DNA of 56,626 bases from Streptomyces regalis (GCF_001509475.1 NZ_LLZG01000365.1:1-56626), one strand, 5' to 3'; positions 38,060 to 46,436 are shown, counted from the first letter of the stretch. Made by a program: numbers and translations. The notes: generated by a model from the sequence alone, not told the origin.

Positions 38060-38485
38060 TCATTCGGGGACACGGTCCTGTTGACTCATCGCGGTGACGA
38101 GGGTGGAGGAGATGTGGGCCAGGGCGGGGTCTGCAGCGATGAAGAACGTTTCGACTCCGGCCAGTTCGTGGTTCATGCAGGCCATCGGCATTTCGTAGTC
38201 CAGGTCGGGAACGCCGCGGACTCCGCGGATGACGACGTCGATTCCGACTCGGCGGCAGTAGTCGACCAGCAGGCCGCCGGTGTGGGAGTCGACCGTGACG
38301 TTGCTCAAGTCAGTTGCTGCCGCGCGGAGCCGGTCCAGCCGTTCCGTGATGGGGAAGCGGCCGGTCTTGTTCGAATTGAACATCACGCACACGACGACCT
38401 CGTCGAACAGGAGGGCAGCGCGCCGGAGTACGTCCTGGTGCCCTTGAGTGACCGGGTCGAAGGATCCGGGGAAGAGGGCTCGCAT
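38060..38485 (-). CDS. CoaD-like pantetheine-phosphate adenylyltransferase paralogue
   Basis: 141 aa from ATG 38485. Nucleotidyltransferase (cytidylyltransferase-like) fold with GSFDPVTQGHQD (the T/HxGH nucleotide motif), FNSNKTGRFPITERLDRLR, IRGVRGVPDLDYEMPMACMN and the C-terminal ISSTLV (usually ISSSxVR). True CoaD is about 160 aa; this lacks the last 15-20 residues. It sits in the recD2-flanked accessory segment, unlike the housekeeping coaD normally near rpmF/rnc, so I infer a second, specialised copy. Confidence 0.8.
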   Translation of the reverse strand: MRALFPGSFDPVTQGHQDVLRRAALLFDEVVVCVMFNSNKTGRFPITERLDRLRAAATDLSNVTVDSHTGGLLVDYCRRVGIDVVIRGVRGVPDLDYEMPMACMNHELAGVETFFIAADPALAHISSTLVTAMSQQDRVPE

Positions 38486-38842
38486 GATCGGAAAGAGTAA
38501 CAAGCGGCCGCCCCCGGTGGTGAGGTGCCAGGGCAGCCAAACCACCAAGATCAAGCGTGACAGGGAGAACGTCTAGCGGGACGGGACAACCGCAACGTCA
38601 CACATAGATCACGGCCACGTGGGACACGCTCTTAGCGAGAGCCGGGGGGCGGTCAACGGCTTCGCGTCCGTCGGGCACGCCATCATCGACACGAGTCAGG
38701 TGAACGACGATCGGCCGAATGCGGCCCACGCCCTTGCTCTGAATGCTGCGCTCGCATCACGGTCCAAGCCGGGAAACTCCGTGATCACCTTGCGATACGC
38801 GCCGCGCTGTCCCACATCGATCAGAAGAGCGGCCCCGGCCCA
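38486..38842. other. Gene-free stretch
   Basis: No coding frame on either strand has convincing codon use or family match. Base composition is more uneven than in neighbouring genes. It separates the CoaD-like gene from the small Cys protein, and may hold the coaD-like promoter in its left part. Confidence 0.4.
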
Positions 38843-39058
38843 TCATCGGTGGACCCCGGAACTGTGGTCGCGGATCTCGGTGGCGTGGCGCGCAGCCTGC
38901 GTAATGTCCCCGGCGTCCTTGGCCGCGTTCAGTTGCTTCCAGTTCGACGCGCAGACCTTGCAGCCGGGGACGGGCACACAGTCCAACAGCCAAGCGTTGA
39001 GCCCTACAGGGAGTTCAACGGGCGGTTCCTGGGTGGCCTTGTGTCGCGTAGCTGCCAT
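38843..39058 (-). CDS. Small CxxC hypothetical protein
   Basis: 71 aa from ATG 39058, with GGGAG seven bases upstream. The sequence (PVGLNAWLLDCVPVPGCKVC, then ASNWKQLNAAKDAGDITQAARHATEIRDH) has a Cys-x7-C-x2-C group and a helical C-terminus. Short proteins like this recur beside XRE/DUF397 regulators in Streptomyces, but no function is known to me. The opposite-strand frame across it is a shadow. Confidence 0.6.
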   Translation of the reverse strand: MAATRHKATQEPPVELPVGLNAWLLDCVPVPGCKVCASNWKQLNAAKDAGDITQAARHATEIRDHSSGVHR

Positions 39059-39228
39059 GGGATGCTCCCGACTGTCCGTGAATCCGGTGACGACGGTAGG
39101 AAGCCGCGAACGGGCCGGTCCACGAGGTTGCACGTGGTTGCACATGATCCGTGGTGCCCTTGACGTCCATTGCAGCTCAGCGTGAGGCTCTGCAACCGAC
39201 AGCAACCGGCTCGACATGGGGAGAGGAA

Positions 39229-39462
39229 ATGAGCCTACGGTTCGTCGGGAAGGATCCTGAGTCCGGGGATCACGGCTGCCCGGCGGTATGGGTGGACGAG
39301 GAGTCCCACGATCTTGTCATCCAGGGCACCAGGGCCGACGCCGGCACTGTGGCCCGGACTGTCCAGGACAGCCCGCTGCCGGACCATGAGAGTGTGATCC
39401 GGCTACCGCAGCGCATAATCCCGCTGCTGAGGGAGGCACTTGATGGCGCAAAGCCTCAGTAG
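39229..39462 (+). CDS. Small protein preceding DUF6879 gene
   Basis: 77 aa from ATG 39229 with GGGGAGAGG close upstream. Acidic, with SLRFVGKDPESGDHGCPAVW near the start and an RLPQRIIPLLREAL helix at the end. It overlaps the DUF6879 gene by 20 bp. Small proteins of this kind commonly head DUF6879-XRE operons in Streptomyces. Function unknown. Confidence 0.65.
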   Translation: MSLRFVGKDPESGDHGCPAVWVDEESHDLVIQGTRADAGTVARTVQDSPLPDHESVIRLPQRIIPLLREALDGAKPQ

Positions 39463-39967
39463 CTTTGCCGACCTGATCCGGTCCGTGGAACGCTCCGCCG
39501 TCCACCTGGAGACAAGAGACGTGTACGCGATCTCCAACGAAGACGAGGGGTTCGCGGCCTGGAAGCGGGGTCACCGGCTCGACCCGGAGGACCAGGAATC
39601 GTGGTGGCGTCCCTGGCTCGACCTGGTCCAAGAGGTCACCGCCAAGGGCGTTGTCATCCGCCGCGCCCGGATCGTAGGCGAGCCGCCGAGCGAGTACATC
39701 CGCTACGAGCACTCGTTCACGTTCACCAACGTCGCCGCGGGCGAGGAGATCCGTTGGTTGCCGAGGCGGCAGGCTTCCGATCTCGCGCTTCCCGGGAACG
39801 ACTTCTGGCTCTTCGATGACCGTATCGTTCAGTTCAACGTCTTTGACGGTGACGGGCGCTGGGTCAACACCGACCAGACCGACGCGCCGGCTGTCGTCCA
39901 GTTGTGCTCGACAGCCTTCAACGCCGTCTGGGAGAAGGCCATCCCGCACGACAAGTACGTCATCTGA
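39443..39967 (+). CDS. DUF6879 family protein
   Basis: 174 aa from ATG 39443, preceded by GGGAGG. It carries the family pattern SAVHLETRDVYAISNEDEGFAAWK near residue 17, RARIVGEPPSEYIRYEH in the middle and a NDFWLFDD with a C-terminal FNAVWEKAIPHDKY. DUF6879 proteins travel with XRE/DUF5753 regulators and may play the role DUF397 has in other modules. Second gene of a three-gene operon. Confidence 0.8.
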   Translation: MAQSLSSFADLIRSVERSAVHLETRDVYAISNEDEGFAAWKRGHRLDPEDQESWWRPWLDLVQEVTAKGVVIRRARIVGEPPSEYIRYEHSFTFTNVAAGEEIRWLPRRQASDLALPGNDFWLFDDRIVQFNVFDGDGRWVNTDQTDAPAVVQLCSTAFNAVWEKAIPHDKYVI

Positions 39968-39987
39968 GAAGACCGGTACGCCAGTTC

Positions 39988-40836
39988 ATGTCCACATCCC
40001 CGCTGTCCACCGCCCAGGCTGCCCGTGTGGCCATCGCGACGCGCCTGGACGAGATCAGAAAGGACGCCGGGATCACAGGGCATGAGCTGGCGCAACGGTG
40101 TGGCTGGCACAAGTCGAAAGCGTCTCGCATCGCACGCGCCAGGACCACCCCGTCCGACGACGACATACGGGCATGGTGCCGGGCCTGTGACGCCGAAGAG
40201 CTGGCAGCGGATCTGATCGCCGCCTCCCGAACCGCCGAGTCCATGTACCTGCAGTGGCGGCAGATCCACCGCGACGGCATGCGGCGCGTCCACGAAAGGA
40301 CCGTCCCGCTGTATGAACGCACGACCCACTTCCGCGTCTACGCCTCGAACGTGGTCCCCGGCATGGTCCAGACCGGCGACTACGCGACGGGGCTCCTGCG
40401 GTCCATCACGGACTTCCAGGGCACCCCCGACGACGTGGCCGCCGCCGTCCAGGCACGCCTGAACCGCTCCCGCGTGGTCCATGAGGGCAACCACCGGTTC
40501 GCCCTGCTGCTGGAAGAGACAGTGCTCTACTACCGGGTCTGCGACAACGCAGCGATGGCCGGGCAGCTCCGGTACCTTCTGCAAGTCATGTCGCGGCCGA
40601 ACGTGTCCCTCGGGATCATCCCCTTCACGGCCCGTCGCACCGTGTGGCCCCTGGAAGCCTTCTACGCCTTCGATGGCGCTCAAGTAGCGGTCGAGACCCT
40701 GACAGCAGAGGTCAATATCACAGCTCCCGGCGAGATCCAGACGTACTTCAAGGCGTTCGCCGAGCTGTCCCGGATCGCAGTGCACGGCACGGACGCGAGA
40801 GCCTGCATCACCAAGGCCATCGACGCCTTCTGCTAA
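39988..40836 (+). CDS. XRE regulator with DUF5753 (DUF6879-associated)
   Basis: 282 aa from ATG 39988. HTH in residues about 13-65 (IRKDAGITGHELAQRCGWHKSKASRIARA), then the DUF5753 domain with VYASNVVPGMVQTGDYATGLL and VSLGIIPFTARR. Third gene of the small-protein/DUF6879/XRE operon, 20 bp after DUF6879. It is a distinct subgroup from the WhiJ-like gene at 36256: the HTH and domain phrases differ, so the two are not recent duplicates. Confidence 0.88.
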   Translation: MSTSPLSTAQAARVAIATRLDEIRKDAGITGHELAQRCGWHKSKASRIARARTTPSDDDIRAWCRACDAEELAADLIAASRTAESMYLQWRQIHRDGMRRVHERTVPLYERTTHFRVYASNVVPGMVQTGDYATGLLRSITDFQGTPDDVAAAVQARLNRSRVVHEGNHRFALLLEETVLYYRVCDNAAMAGQLRYLLQVMSRPNVSLGIIPFTARRTVWPLEAFYAFDGAQVAVETLTAEVNITAPGEIQTYFKAFAELSRIAVHGTDARACITKAIDAFC

Positions 40837-40859
40837 GCCCGACGTCATCGGCCCAGGCA

Positions 40860-41290
40860 GCCGAGACCGGGGACCTCGATGAGCCGCTTGGGCTCCTCCT
40901 CGATGACCGTCAGGGTGTCCAGGCCGAAGTGCTGGGTGATGCGGTCGGCGAAGACCGGGCCGATGCCCTTGACCAGGCCGGAGCCGAGGTAGCGGCGGAT
41001 GTCCTGGAGGGTGGCCGGGACGACGGTGGTGTAGTTCTCCACCGTGAACTGCTTGCCGTACTGAGGGTGGGAGCCAGCGGCCCTCCAGCCACAGAGCCTC
41101 ACCTACCTGGGCGCCGAGCGCGCCGAGCAGCGCGCCGACGACCGTGAGCAGGTCGCCGACGCCGCGTCCGGTGTCGACCCCGGGCGACCGTGTAGCCGTT
41201 CTCCTCGTTGGCGTACGTGATCCGCTCCAGGACGCCTTCGAGTACCGCCAGTCGCCGTTCGCCCGTGGAGTTCCCCGCCTGGTTGGACAT
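40860..41290 (-). pseudogene. recD2: Frameshifted 5' fragment of recD2
   Basis: This copy of recD2 codons 1-141 begins with an intact ATG (41290) and reads MSNQAGNSTGERRLAVLEGV, but a one-base insertion near 41180 and a two-base loss near 41075 shift the frame; a nine-base insertion lies between them. The homologous text ends at PGLG, after which the frame reads CLGR and stops. No helicase motor domain is present. Substitutions relative to the intact gene are scattered and partly synonymous, pointing to a divergent source rather than a fresh duplication. Confidence 0.85.
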
Positions 41291-41310
41291 GATCCGACGG
41301 TACCGCCCGG
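40860..41310. repeat. recD2 5' end, right copy of the island-flanking direct repeat
   Basis: Right copy of the 443-bp repeat at 35585-36027, same orientation, start codons 5283 bp apart. It extends 20 bp upstream of the ATG, to CGCCCGG, like the left copy. Between the copies lie the two WhiJ-type modules and the CoaD-like gene. Confidence 0.85.
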
Positions 41311-41311
41311 C

Positions 41312-41823
41312 ACCGACAGGCCCCGCGACCTCTGCCGCCGGGGGCAGTCACCGTGAGGTGACCCGGTGTTCGATCGGCTTGAGATCAGGGTGCTGCCCCC
41401 GGGCCCCCAGAACCGAAGCCGGGCTCCCCACCGGTGCTGGGGAACCCGAGTGCACCGGCGGCTGCTGTGGCTTCCTGTCCGTGGTCGTACAGCGCGCCGG
41501 GGATACCGTGCGGTGGACGGACTGGCAGGTTCCGCACCTGGAGACCGCGCCACCGGAGTTCTCCTTCGAAGGCCGCCGGTACGACGTCGAACTGTCGCGC
41601 GTGGAGGGGGCTCGGGGCGGACGGAGCCACCCGCCGGCCGTCAGCACCCGTAGCCGGCCCTTCAACAGCAGGCCCCACTGCGGGCACTGGCAGGCGTCGC
41701 CGTCGAGGCCCTTGAGGGCGGGGCCCATGTCCGTGCCCTCGGGCAGGCGGATGCAGCCGACCGCGAGCGCCGCGACATCACGATCCGGTTTCGGGATGTG
41801 GTTGAGGGCTTGATTAACCCTCG
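41312..41823. other. Gap between recD2 fragment and ribose operon, possible coding remnant
   Basis: No complete gene. On the plus strand about 41490-41600 a frame reads DTVRWTDWQVPHLETAPPEF then SFEGRRYDVELSRVE, which looks like part of a real Streptomyces protein, but it has no matching start and soon loses coding character. The region 41675-41810 on the minus strand similarly shows only short broken frames. I take the segment as decayed genes. Confidence 0.3.
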
Positions 41824-41881
41824 TGTAATCGATTCCAATCCTCCGTACACGTCGATGTAATCGATTCCACGAGCATCGATT
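41824..41881 (+). promoter_or_regulatory. LacI-type operators of the rbs operon
   Basis: TGTAATCGATTCCA occurs twice exactly (41824-41837 and 41856-41869) and a third ATCGAT core follows at 41875-41880. The first two are 32 bp apart, the third core 15 bp after the second. Palindromic cores with central CG are the LacI-family form. RbsR, encoded 45 bp downstream, is the likely ligand, so the operon is autoregulated and ribose-induced. Confidence 0.65.
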
Positions 41882-41925
41882 GCACCGAACGATCCACGAA
41901 CGATCCACAAGGAGGTGGAGCGGCG

Positions 41926-42963
41926 ATGGCGAGCATCAAGGACGTCGCTGCCGAGGCGGGCGTCTCCGTCGCCACGGTCTCGCGCGTCCTGAACGACCAT
42001 CCGTCGGTCAGCGCCGAGGCACGCACGCGTGTGCTGGCCGCCGTCGAGACCCTGGGCTACCGCCCGAACGCCGTCGCCCGCTCCCTGCGCACCGACCAGA
42101 CCCACACCCTCGGCCTGGTCATCAGCGACGTGCTGAACCCCTACTTCACCGAGCTGGCCCGCTCCGTCGAGGAGGAGGCCCGTGCGCTCGGCTACAGCGT
42201 CATCATCGGAAACGCCGACGAGCGGCCCGACCTCCAGGACCACCACGTACGGAACCTGCTGGACCGTCGTATCGACGGCCTGCTCGTCTCCCCCACCGAC
42301 GGCGGCTCGCCGCTGATGCTGGACGCCGCGCGCGCGGGGACGCCGATGGTCTTCGTGGACCGGTGGATCCCGGGCGTGGACGTGCCGGTCGTGCGATCGG
42401 ACGGGCGGGCCGCCGTACGGGATCTCGTCGCGCACCTGCACGGGCTGGGGCATCGCAGGCTCGCGATCATCGCGGGGCCGGCGGCGACCACCACCGGGCG
42501 GGAGCGTGTGGAGGCCTTCCGGGAGGCGCTCGGCGCGTACGGGCTCGAACTCCCCGACGCCTACATAGGGCAGGGCGACTTCCAGGCCGAGAGCGGGCGG
42601 CGCGTCACCGAGGGCTTCCTCGACCTGCCCGAGCCGCCCGAGGTCGTCTTCGCGGCCGACAACCTGATGGCGCTCGGCGCGCTGGACGCGGTACGCGCGC
42701 GTGGGCTGCGCGTACCGGACGACATCGCGCTCGCGGCCTTCGACGACATCCGGTGGTTCGTGCACACCGATCCGCCGATCACCGCGATCGCCCAGCCGAC
42801 GGGCGAGCTGGGCCGGGCCGCCGTACGCGCCCTGGTCGACCGCATCGAGGGCCGGCCCGGCGAGTCCGTCACCCTCCCCGCCCGTCTCGTCGTACGCCGC
42901 TCGTGCGGCGAACCACCGGCTTCCTCAGAGCCGTCCCCCGTAACGAACAGGAGCCAGTCGTGA
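41926..42963 (+). CDS. rbsR: LacI-family ribose operon repressor
   Basis: 345 aa. N-terminal LacI HTH (MASIKDVAAEAGVSVATVSR, residues 1-20) and hinge helix RPNAVARSLR, then a periplasmic-binding-like effector domain with VISDVLNPYFTELA and FAADNLMALGALDAV. GGAGGTGGAG precedes the ATG. The stop overlaps rbsA (GTGA). As the first gene of a complete rbs operon with matching operator repeats upstream, ribose is the likely effector. Confidence 0.88.
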   Translation: MASIKDVAAEAGVSVATVSRVLNDHPSVSAEARTRVLAAVETLGYRPNAVARSLRTDQTHTLGLVISDVLNPYFTELARSVEEEARALGYSVIIGNADERPDLQDHHVRNLLDRRIDGLLVSPTDGGSPLMLDAARAGTPMVFVDRWIPGVDVPVVRSDGRAAVRDLVAHLHGLGHRRLAIIAGPAATTTGRERVEAFREALGAYGLELPDAYIGQGDFQAESGRRVTEGFLDLPEPPEVVFAADNLMALGALDAVRARGLRVPDDIALAAFDDIRWFVHTDPPITAIAQPTGELGRAAVRALVDRIEGRPGESVTLPARLVVRRSCGEPPASSEPSPVTNRSQS

Positions 42964-44489
42964 GCAACGCGGACGAGTTGCTGCGCATCGAGGGCATACG
43001 GAAGGCCTTCCCGGGCGTGGTCGCGCTGGACAGCGTCGACTTCGATCTGCGCCGCGGCGAGGTGCATGTGCTGCTCGGCGAGAACGGCGCGGGCAAGAGC
43101 ACCCTCATCAAGATGCTCTCCGGTGCCTACACGCCCGACGCCGGGCGGATCCTGGTCGGCGGCAAGGAGACGCGCATCCATGGTGCGCAGGACTCCGAGC
43201 GCCTCGGGATCGCCACCATCTACCAGGAGTTCAACCTCGTTCCCGATCTGACGGTCGCCGAGAACATCTTCCTGGGGCGGCAGCCGCGTCGCTTCGGAAT
43301 GATCGACCGGAAGAGGATGGAGGCCGACGCCGAAGTCCTGCTGAAGCGCGTCGGAGTCCACGTGTCCCCACGCGCGCGTGTCCGTGAACTCGGCATCGCG
43401 CGCCTGCAGATGGTCGAGATCGCCAAGGCGCTCAGCCTCGACGCGCGCGTGCTGATCATGGACGAGCCGACGGCCGTGCTCACCTCCGAGGAGGTGGAGA
43501 AGCTCTTCGCGATCGTGCGCAAGCTGCGCGAGGACGGCGTCGGGATCGTCTTCATCACGCATCACCTGGAGGAGATCGCCGCCCTGGGAGACCGGGTGAC
43601 GGTCATCCGGGACGGCAGGAGCGTCGGGCAGGTCCCGGCCACCACGCCCGCGGACGAGCTCGTACGGCTCATGGTGGGGCGCTCCATCGAGCAGCAGTAC
43701 CCGCGCGAACGGGCCGACCGCGGTGCCGCGTTGCTGTCGGTCGAGGGGCTGACCCGAAACGGCGTCTTCCACGACGTCAGCTTCGAGGTGCACGCCGGTG
43801 AGGTCGTCGGCATCGCCGGGCTGGTCGGTGCCGGCCGTACCGAGGTGGTGCGGGCCGTGTTCGGGGCGGATCCGTACGACAAGGGGGCCGTGAAGGTCGG
43901 CGGTTCCTTCCTCCCCAAGTACGACGTCAACGCGGCGATGACCGCGGGCATCGGGCTGATCCCCGAGGACCGCAAGGGCCAGGGCCTGGTGCTGGACGCG
44001 TCGGTCGAGGAGAACCTCGGTCTGGTGACGCTGCGTTCGGCCACGCGCGCGGGGCTCGTCGATCTCAAGGGCCAACGGGAGGCCGCCGCGCAGATCGCCG
44101 GGCAGCTCGGCGTGCGGATGGCGGGCCTAGGGCAGCACGTGCGCACGCTCTCCGGCGGCAACCAGCAGAAGGTCGTCATCGGCAAGTGGCTGCTCGCCGA
44201 CACCAAGGTGCTGATCCTCGACGAGCCGACGCGCGGCATCGACGTCGGCGCCAAGGTCGAGATCTACCAGCTCATCAACGAACTGACGGCCGCGGGTGCC
44301 GCCGTCCTCATGATCTCCAGCGATCTGCCCGAGGTCCTCGGCATGAGCGACCGGGTCCTGGTCATGGCCCAGGGCCGGATCGCGGGCGAACTCCCCGCCG
44401 ACGAGGCCACCCAGGACGCCGTCATGGCGCTCGCCGTCAGCAACCCCACGAACCAGAAGACCGGAACGGAGGCCTCCCGTGGCCACTGA
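42960..44489 (+). CDS. rbsA: Ribose ABC transporter, tandem ATP-binding protein
   Basis: 509 aa from GTG 42960, overlapping rbsR, with AGGAG nine bases upstream. Two ABC domains as in all RbsA/XylG proteins. First: Walker A GENGAGKST (about residue 40), signature-region LGIARLQMVEIAKAL, Walker B VLIMDEPTAVL. Second: the usual degenerate Walker A GLVGAGRTE, signature LSGGNQQKVVIGKWL, Walker B VLILDEPTRGIDVG. Energises uptake by the fused RbsC-RbsB protein, whose start it overlaps by 11 bp. Confidence 0.92.
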   Translation: MSNADELLRIEGIRKAFPGVVALDSVDFDLRRGEVHVLLGENGAGKSTLIKMLSGAYTPDAGRILVGGKETRIHGAQDSERLGIATIYQEFNLVPDLTVAENIFLGRQPRRFGMIDRKRMEADAEVLLKRVGVHVSPRARVRELGIARLQMVEIAKALSLDARVLIMDEPTAVLTSEEVEKLFAIVRKLREDGVGIVFITHHLEEIAALGDRVTVIRDGRSVGQVPATTPADELVRLMVGRSIEQQYPRERADRGAALLSVEGLTRNGVFHDVSFEVHAGEVVGIAGLVGAGRTEVVRAVFGADPYDKGAVKVGGSFLPKYDVNAAMTAGIGLIPEDRKGQGLVLDASVEENLGLVTLRSATRAGLVDLKGQREAAAQIAGQLGVRMAGLGQHVRTLSGGNQQKVVIGKWLLADTKVLILDEPTRGIDVGAKVEIYQLINELTAAGAAVLMISSDLPEVLGMSDRVLVMAQGRIAGELPADEATQDAVMALAVSNPTNQKTGTEASRGH

Positions 44490-46425
44490 CACGCTCAAGA
44501 GCACGCCGGGCGCGAGTGGCGCCTCGGGGCTTCGCCGCCTCCTGCTCGACAACGGCGCGCTCACCGCGCTGATCGTCCTCGTCATCGCCATGTCGGCCCT
44601 GTCCGGCGACTTCCTGACGACGGACAACCTCCTCAACGTCGGCATCCAGGCGGCCGTGACCGCCATCCTCGCCTTCGGCGTCACCTTCGTGATCGTCTCC
44701 GCGGGCATCGACCTGTCGGTCGGCTCGGTGGCCGCCCTGTCGGCCACCGTCCTTGCCTGGAGCGCCACTTCGGAGGGCATGCCGGTCGTCCTCGCCGTAC
44801 TCCTCGCCATCGCGACCGGCATAGCGTGCGGCCTGGTCAACGGCATCCTGATCTCGTACGGGAAGCTGCCGCCGTTCATCGCGACGCTCGCCATGCTGTC
44901 CGTGGCGCGCGGCCTGTCCCTGGTGATCTCGCAGGGCTCCCCCATCGCCTTCCCCGACTCGGTCTCGCACCTCGGCGACACCCTCGGCGGCTGGCTGCCG
45001 GTGCCGGTGCTCGTGATGGTCGGCATGGGGCTGATCACGGCGTTCGTGCTGGGGCGGACGTACATCGGCCGCTCGATGTACGCGATCGGCGGCAACGAGG
45101 AGGCGGCCCGCCTCTCCGGTCTGCGGGTGAAGAAGCAGAAGCTCGCGATCTACGCGTTCTCCGGCCTGTTCGCCGCCGCCGCGGGCATCGTGCTCGCCGC
45201 CCGGCTGTCCTCCGCGCAGCCGCAGGCCGCGCAGGGCTACGAGCTCGACGCCATCGCGGCGGTCGTGATCGGCGGCGCCTCGCTCGCGGGCGGCACCGGC
45301 AAGGCGTCCGGCACGCTGATCGGCGCGCTGATCCTGGCGGTGCTCAGGAACGGCCTCAACCTGCTGTCCGTGTCCGCGTTCTGGCAGCAGGTCGTCATCG
45401 GTGTGGTGATCGCGCTGGCGGTGCTGCTGGACACGGTTCGCCGCAAGGCCGGGGCGACTCCCGTGGCGGCCGGTACCGGCGGCAACAAGGGCAAGCAGGC
45501 GGCTACTTACCTGCTTGCGGCCGTGGTCGCGGCGGCGGTCGTCGGCGCGTCGTCCTTCCTGCACAGCGGCTCGTCGGAGGCGAAGAGCCAGAAGATCGGG
45601 CTGTCGCTGTCGACGCTCAACAACCCGTTCTTCGTGCAGATCCGGGCGGGTGCGCAGGCCGAGGCGGAGAAGCTGGGCGTGGACCTGACCGTCACCGACG
45701 CGCAGAACGACGCCTCGCAGCAGGCCAACCAGCTGCAGAACTTCACCAGCGAGGGCCTCGGCACGATCATCGTCAACCCGGTGGACTCCGACGCGGTGAC
45801 CCCGGCGGCGAAGGCCGTCAACCAGTCGGACATCCCGCTCGTCGCCGTCGACCGGTCGGTGAACAACGCCGCCACCGCCGCGCTCGTCGCCTCCGACAAC
45901 GTCACCGGCGGCAAGCTCGCCGCCAAGTCGCTCGCCGAGAAGCTGGGCGGCAAGGGCACGATCGTGATCCTGCAGGGCCAGGCGGGCACCTCCGCCAGCC
46001 GTGAGCGCGGCTCGGGCTTCGCCGAGGGCCTGAAGGCCTACCCGGGCATCGAGGTCGTCGCCAAGCAGCCCGCCGACTGGGACCGCACCAAGGGCCTGGA
46101 CGTCATGACCAACCTGCTCCAGGCCAACCCGGACATCGACGGCGTCTTCGCGGAGAACGACGAGATGGCGCTCGGCGCGATCAAGGCGCTGGGCGCCAAG
46201 GCCGGCAAGTCCGTCCAGGTCATCGGCTTCGACGGAACCGCGGACGGTCTCCAGGCCGTCGAGGCGGGCACGCTGTACGCGTCGGTCGCGCAGCAGCCGA
46301 CGGAGCTCGGCAGGATAGCCGTGCAGAACGCGGTGAAGGCCGCCGAGGGCGACAAGGTCGAGAAGTCGGTGATGGTGCCGGTGAAGGTGGTCACGAAGGA
46401 GAACGTGGCCGGCTTCACGGGCTGA
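44479..46425 (+). CDS. Fused ribose permease and substrate-binding protein (RbsC-RbsB)
   Basis: 648 aa. Residues 1-322 are an RbsC-type permease (GVTFVIVSAGIDLSVGSV, the GRSMYAIGGNEEAARLSGL loop, IGGASLAGGTGKASG). Residues 323-340 are a basic/Gly linker, 341-361 a further membrane segment (AATYLLAAVVAAAVVGASSFL), and 372-648 a type I periplasmic binding protein like RbsB (IGLSLSTLNNPFFVQIR, EGLGTIIVNPVDSDA, VFAENDEMALGA). So the binding protein is tethered to its own channel instead of being a free lipoprotein. From memory the S. coelicolor ribose locus has the same fusion. Confidence 0.93.
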   Translation: MATDTLKSTPGASGASGLRRLLLDNGALTALIVLVIAMSALSGDFLTTDNLLNVGIQAAVTAILAFGVTFVIVSAGIDLSVGSVAALSATVLAWSATSEGMPVVLAVLLAIATGIACGLVNGILISYGKLPPFIATLAMLSVARGLSLVISQGSPIAFPDSVSHLGDTLGGWLPVPVLVMVGMGLITAFVLGRTYIGRSMYAIGGNEEAARLSGLRVKKQKLAIYAFSGLFAAAAGIVLAARLSSAQPQAAQGYELDAIAAVVIGGASLAGGTGKASGTLIGALILAVLRNGLNLLSVSAFWQQVVIGVVIALAVLLDTVRRKAGATPVAAGTGGNKGKQAATYLLAAVVAAAVVGASSFLHSGSSEAKSQKIGLSLSTLNNPFFVQIRAGAQAEAEKLGVDLTVTDAQNDASQQANQLQNFTSEGLGTIIVNPVDSDAVTPAAKAVNQSDIPLVAVDRSVNNAATAALVASDNVTGGKLAAKSLAEKLGGKGTIVILQGQAGTSASRERGSGFAEGLKAYPGIEVVAKQPADWDRTKGLDVMTNLLQANPDIDGVFAENDEMALGAIKALGAKAGKSVQVIGFDGTADGLQAVEAGTLYASVAQQPTELGRIAVQNAVKAAEGDKVEKSVMVPVKVVTKENVAGFTG

Positions 46426-46436
46426 GAACGACGGGT

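Noticed and set aside
38619..39185. 188-codon plus-strand frame opposite the small CxxC protein
   Set aside because: The minus-strand gene has a ribosome site and a conserved Cys group; the plus frame is Ser/Arg-rich and lacks both.
36008..41310. Integrase-driven element in the island
   Set aside because: No integrase, excisionase, relaxase, tRNA attachment site or transposase was seen between the recD2 copies, so homologous or illegitimate recombination is favoured.
41208..41813. Plus-strand frame crossing the recD2 stub
   Set aside because: Starts antisense inside the recD2 fragment and runs into the gap; only a short part looks protein-like, so not accepted as one gene.
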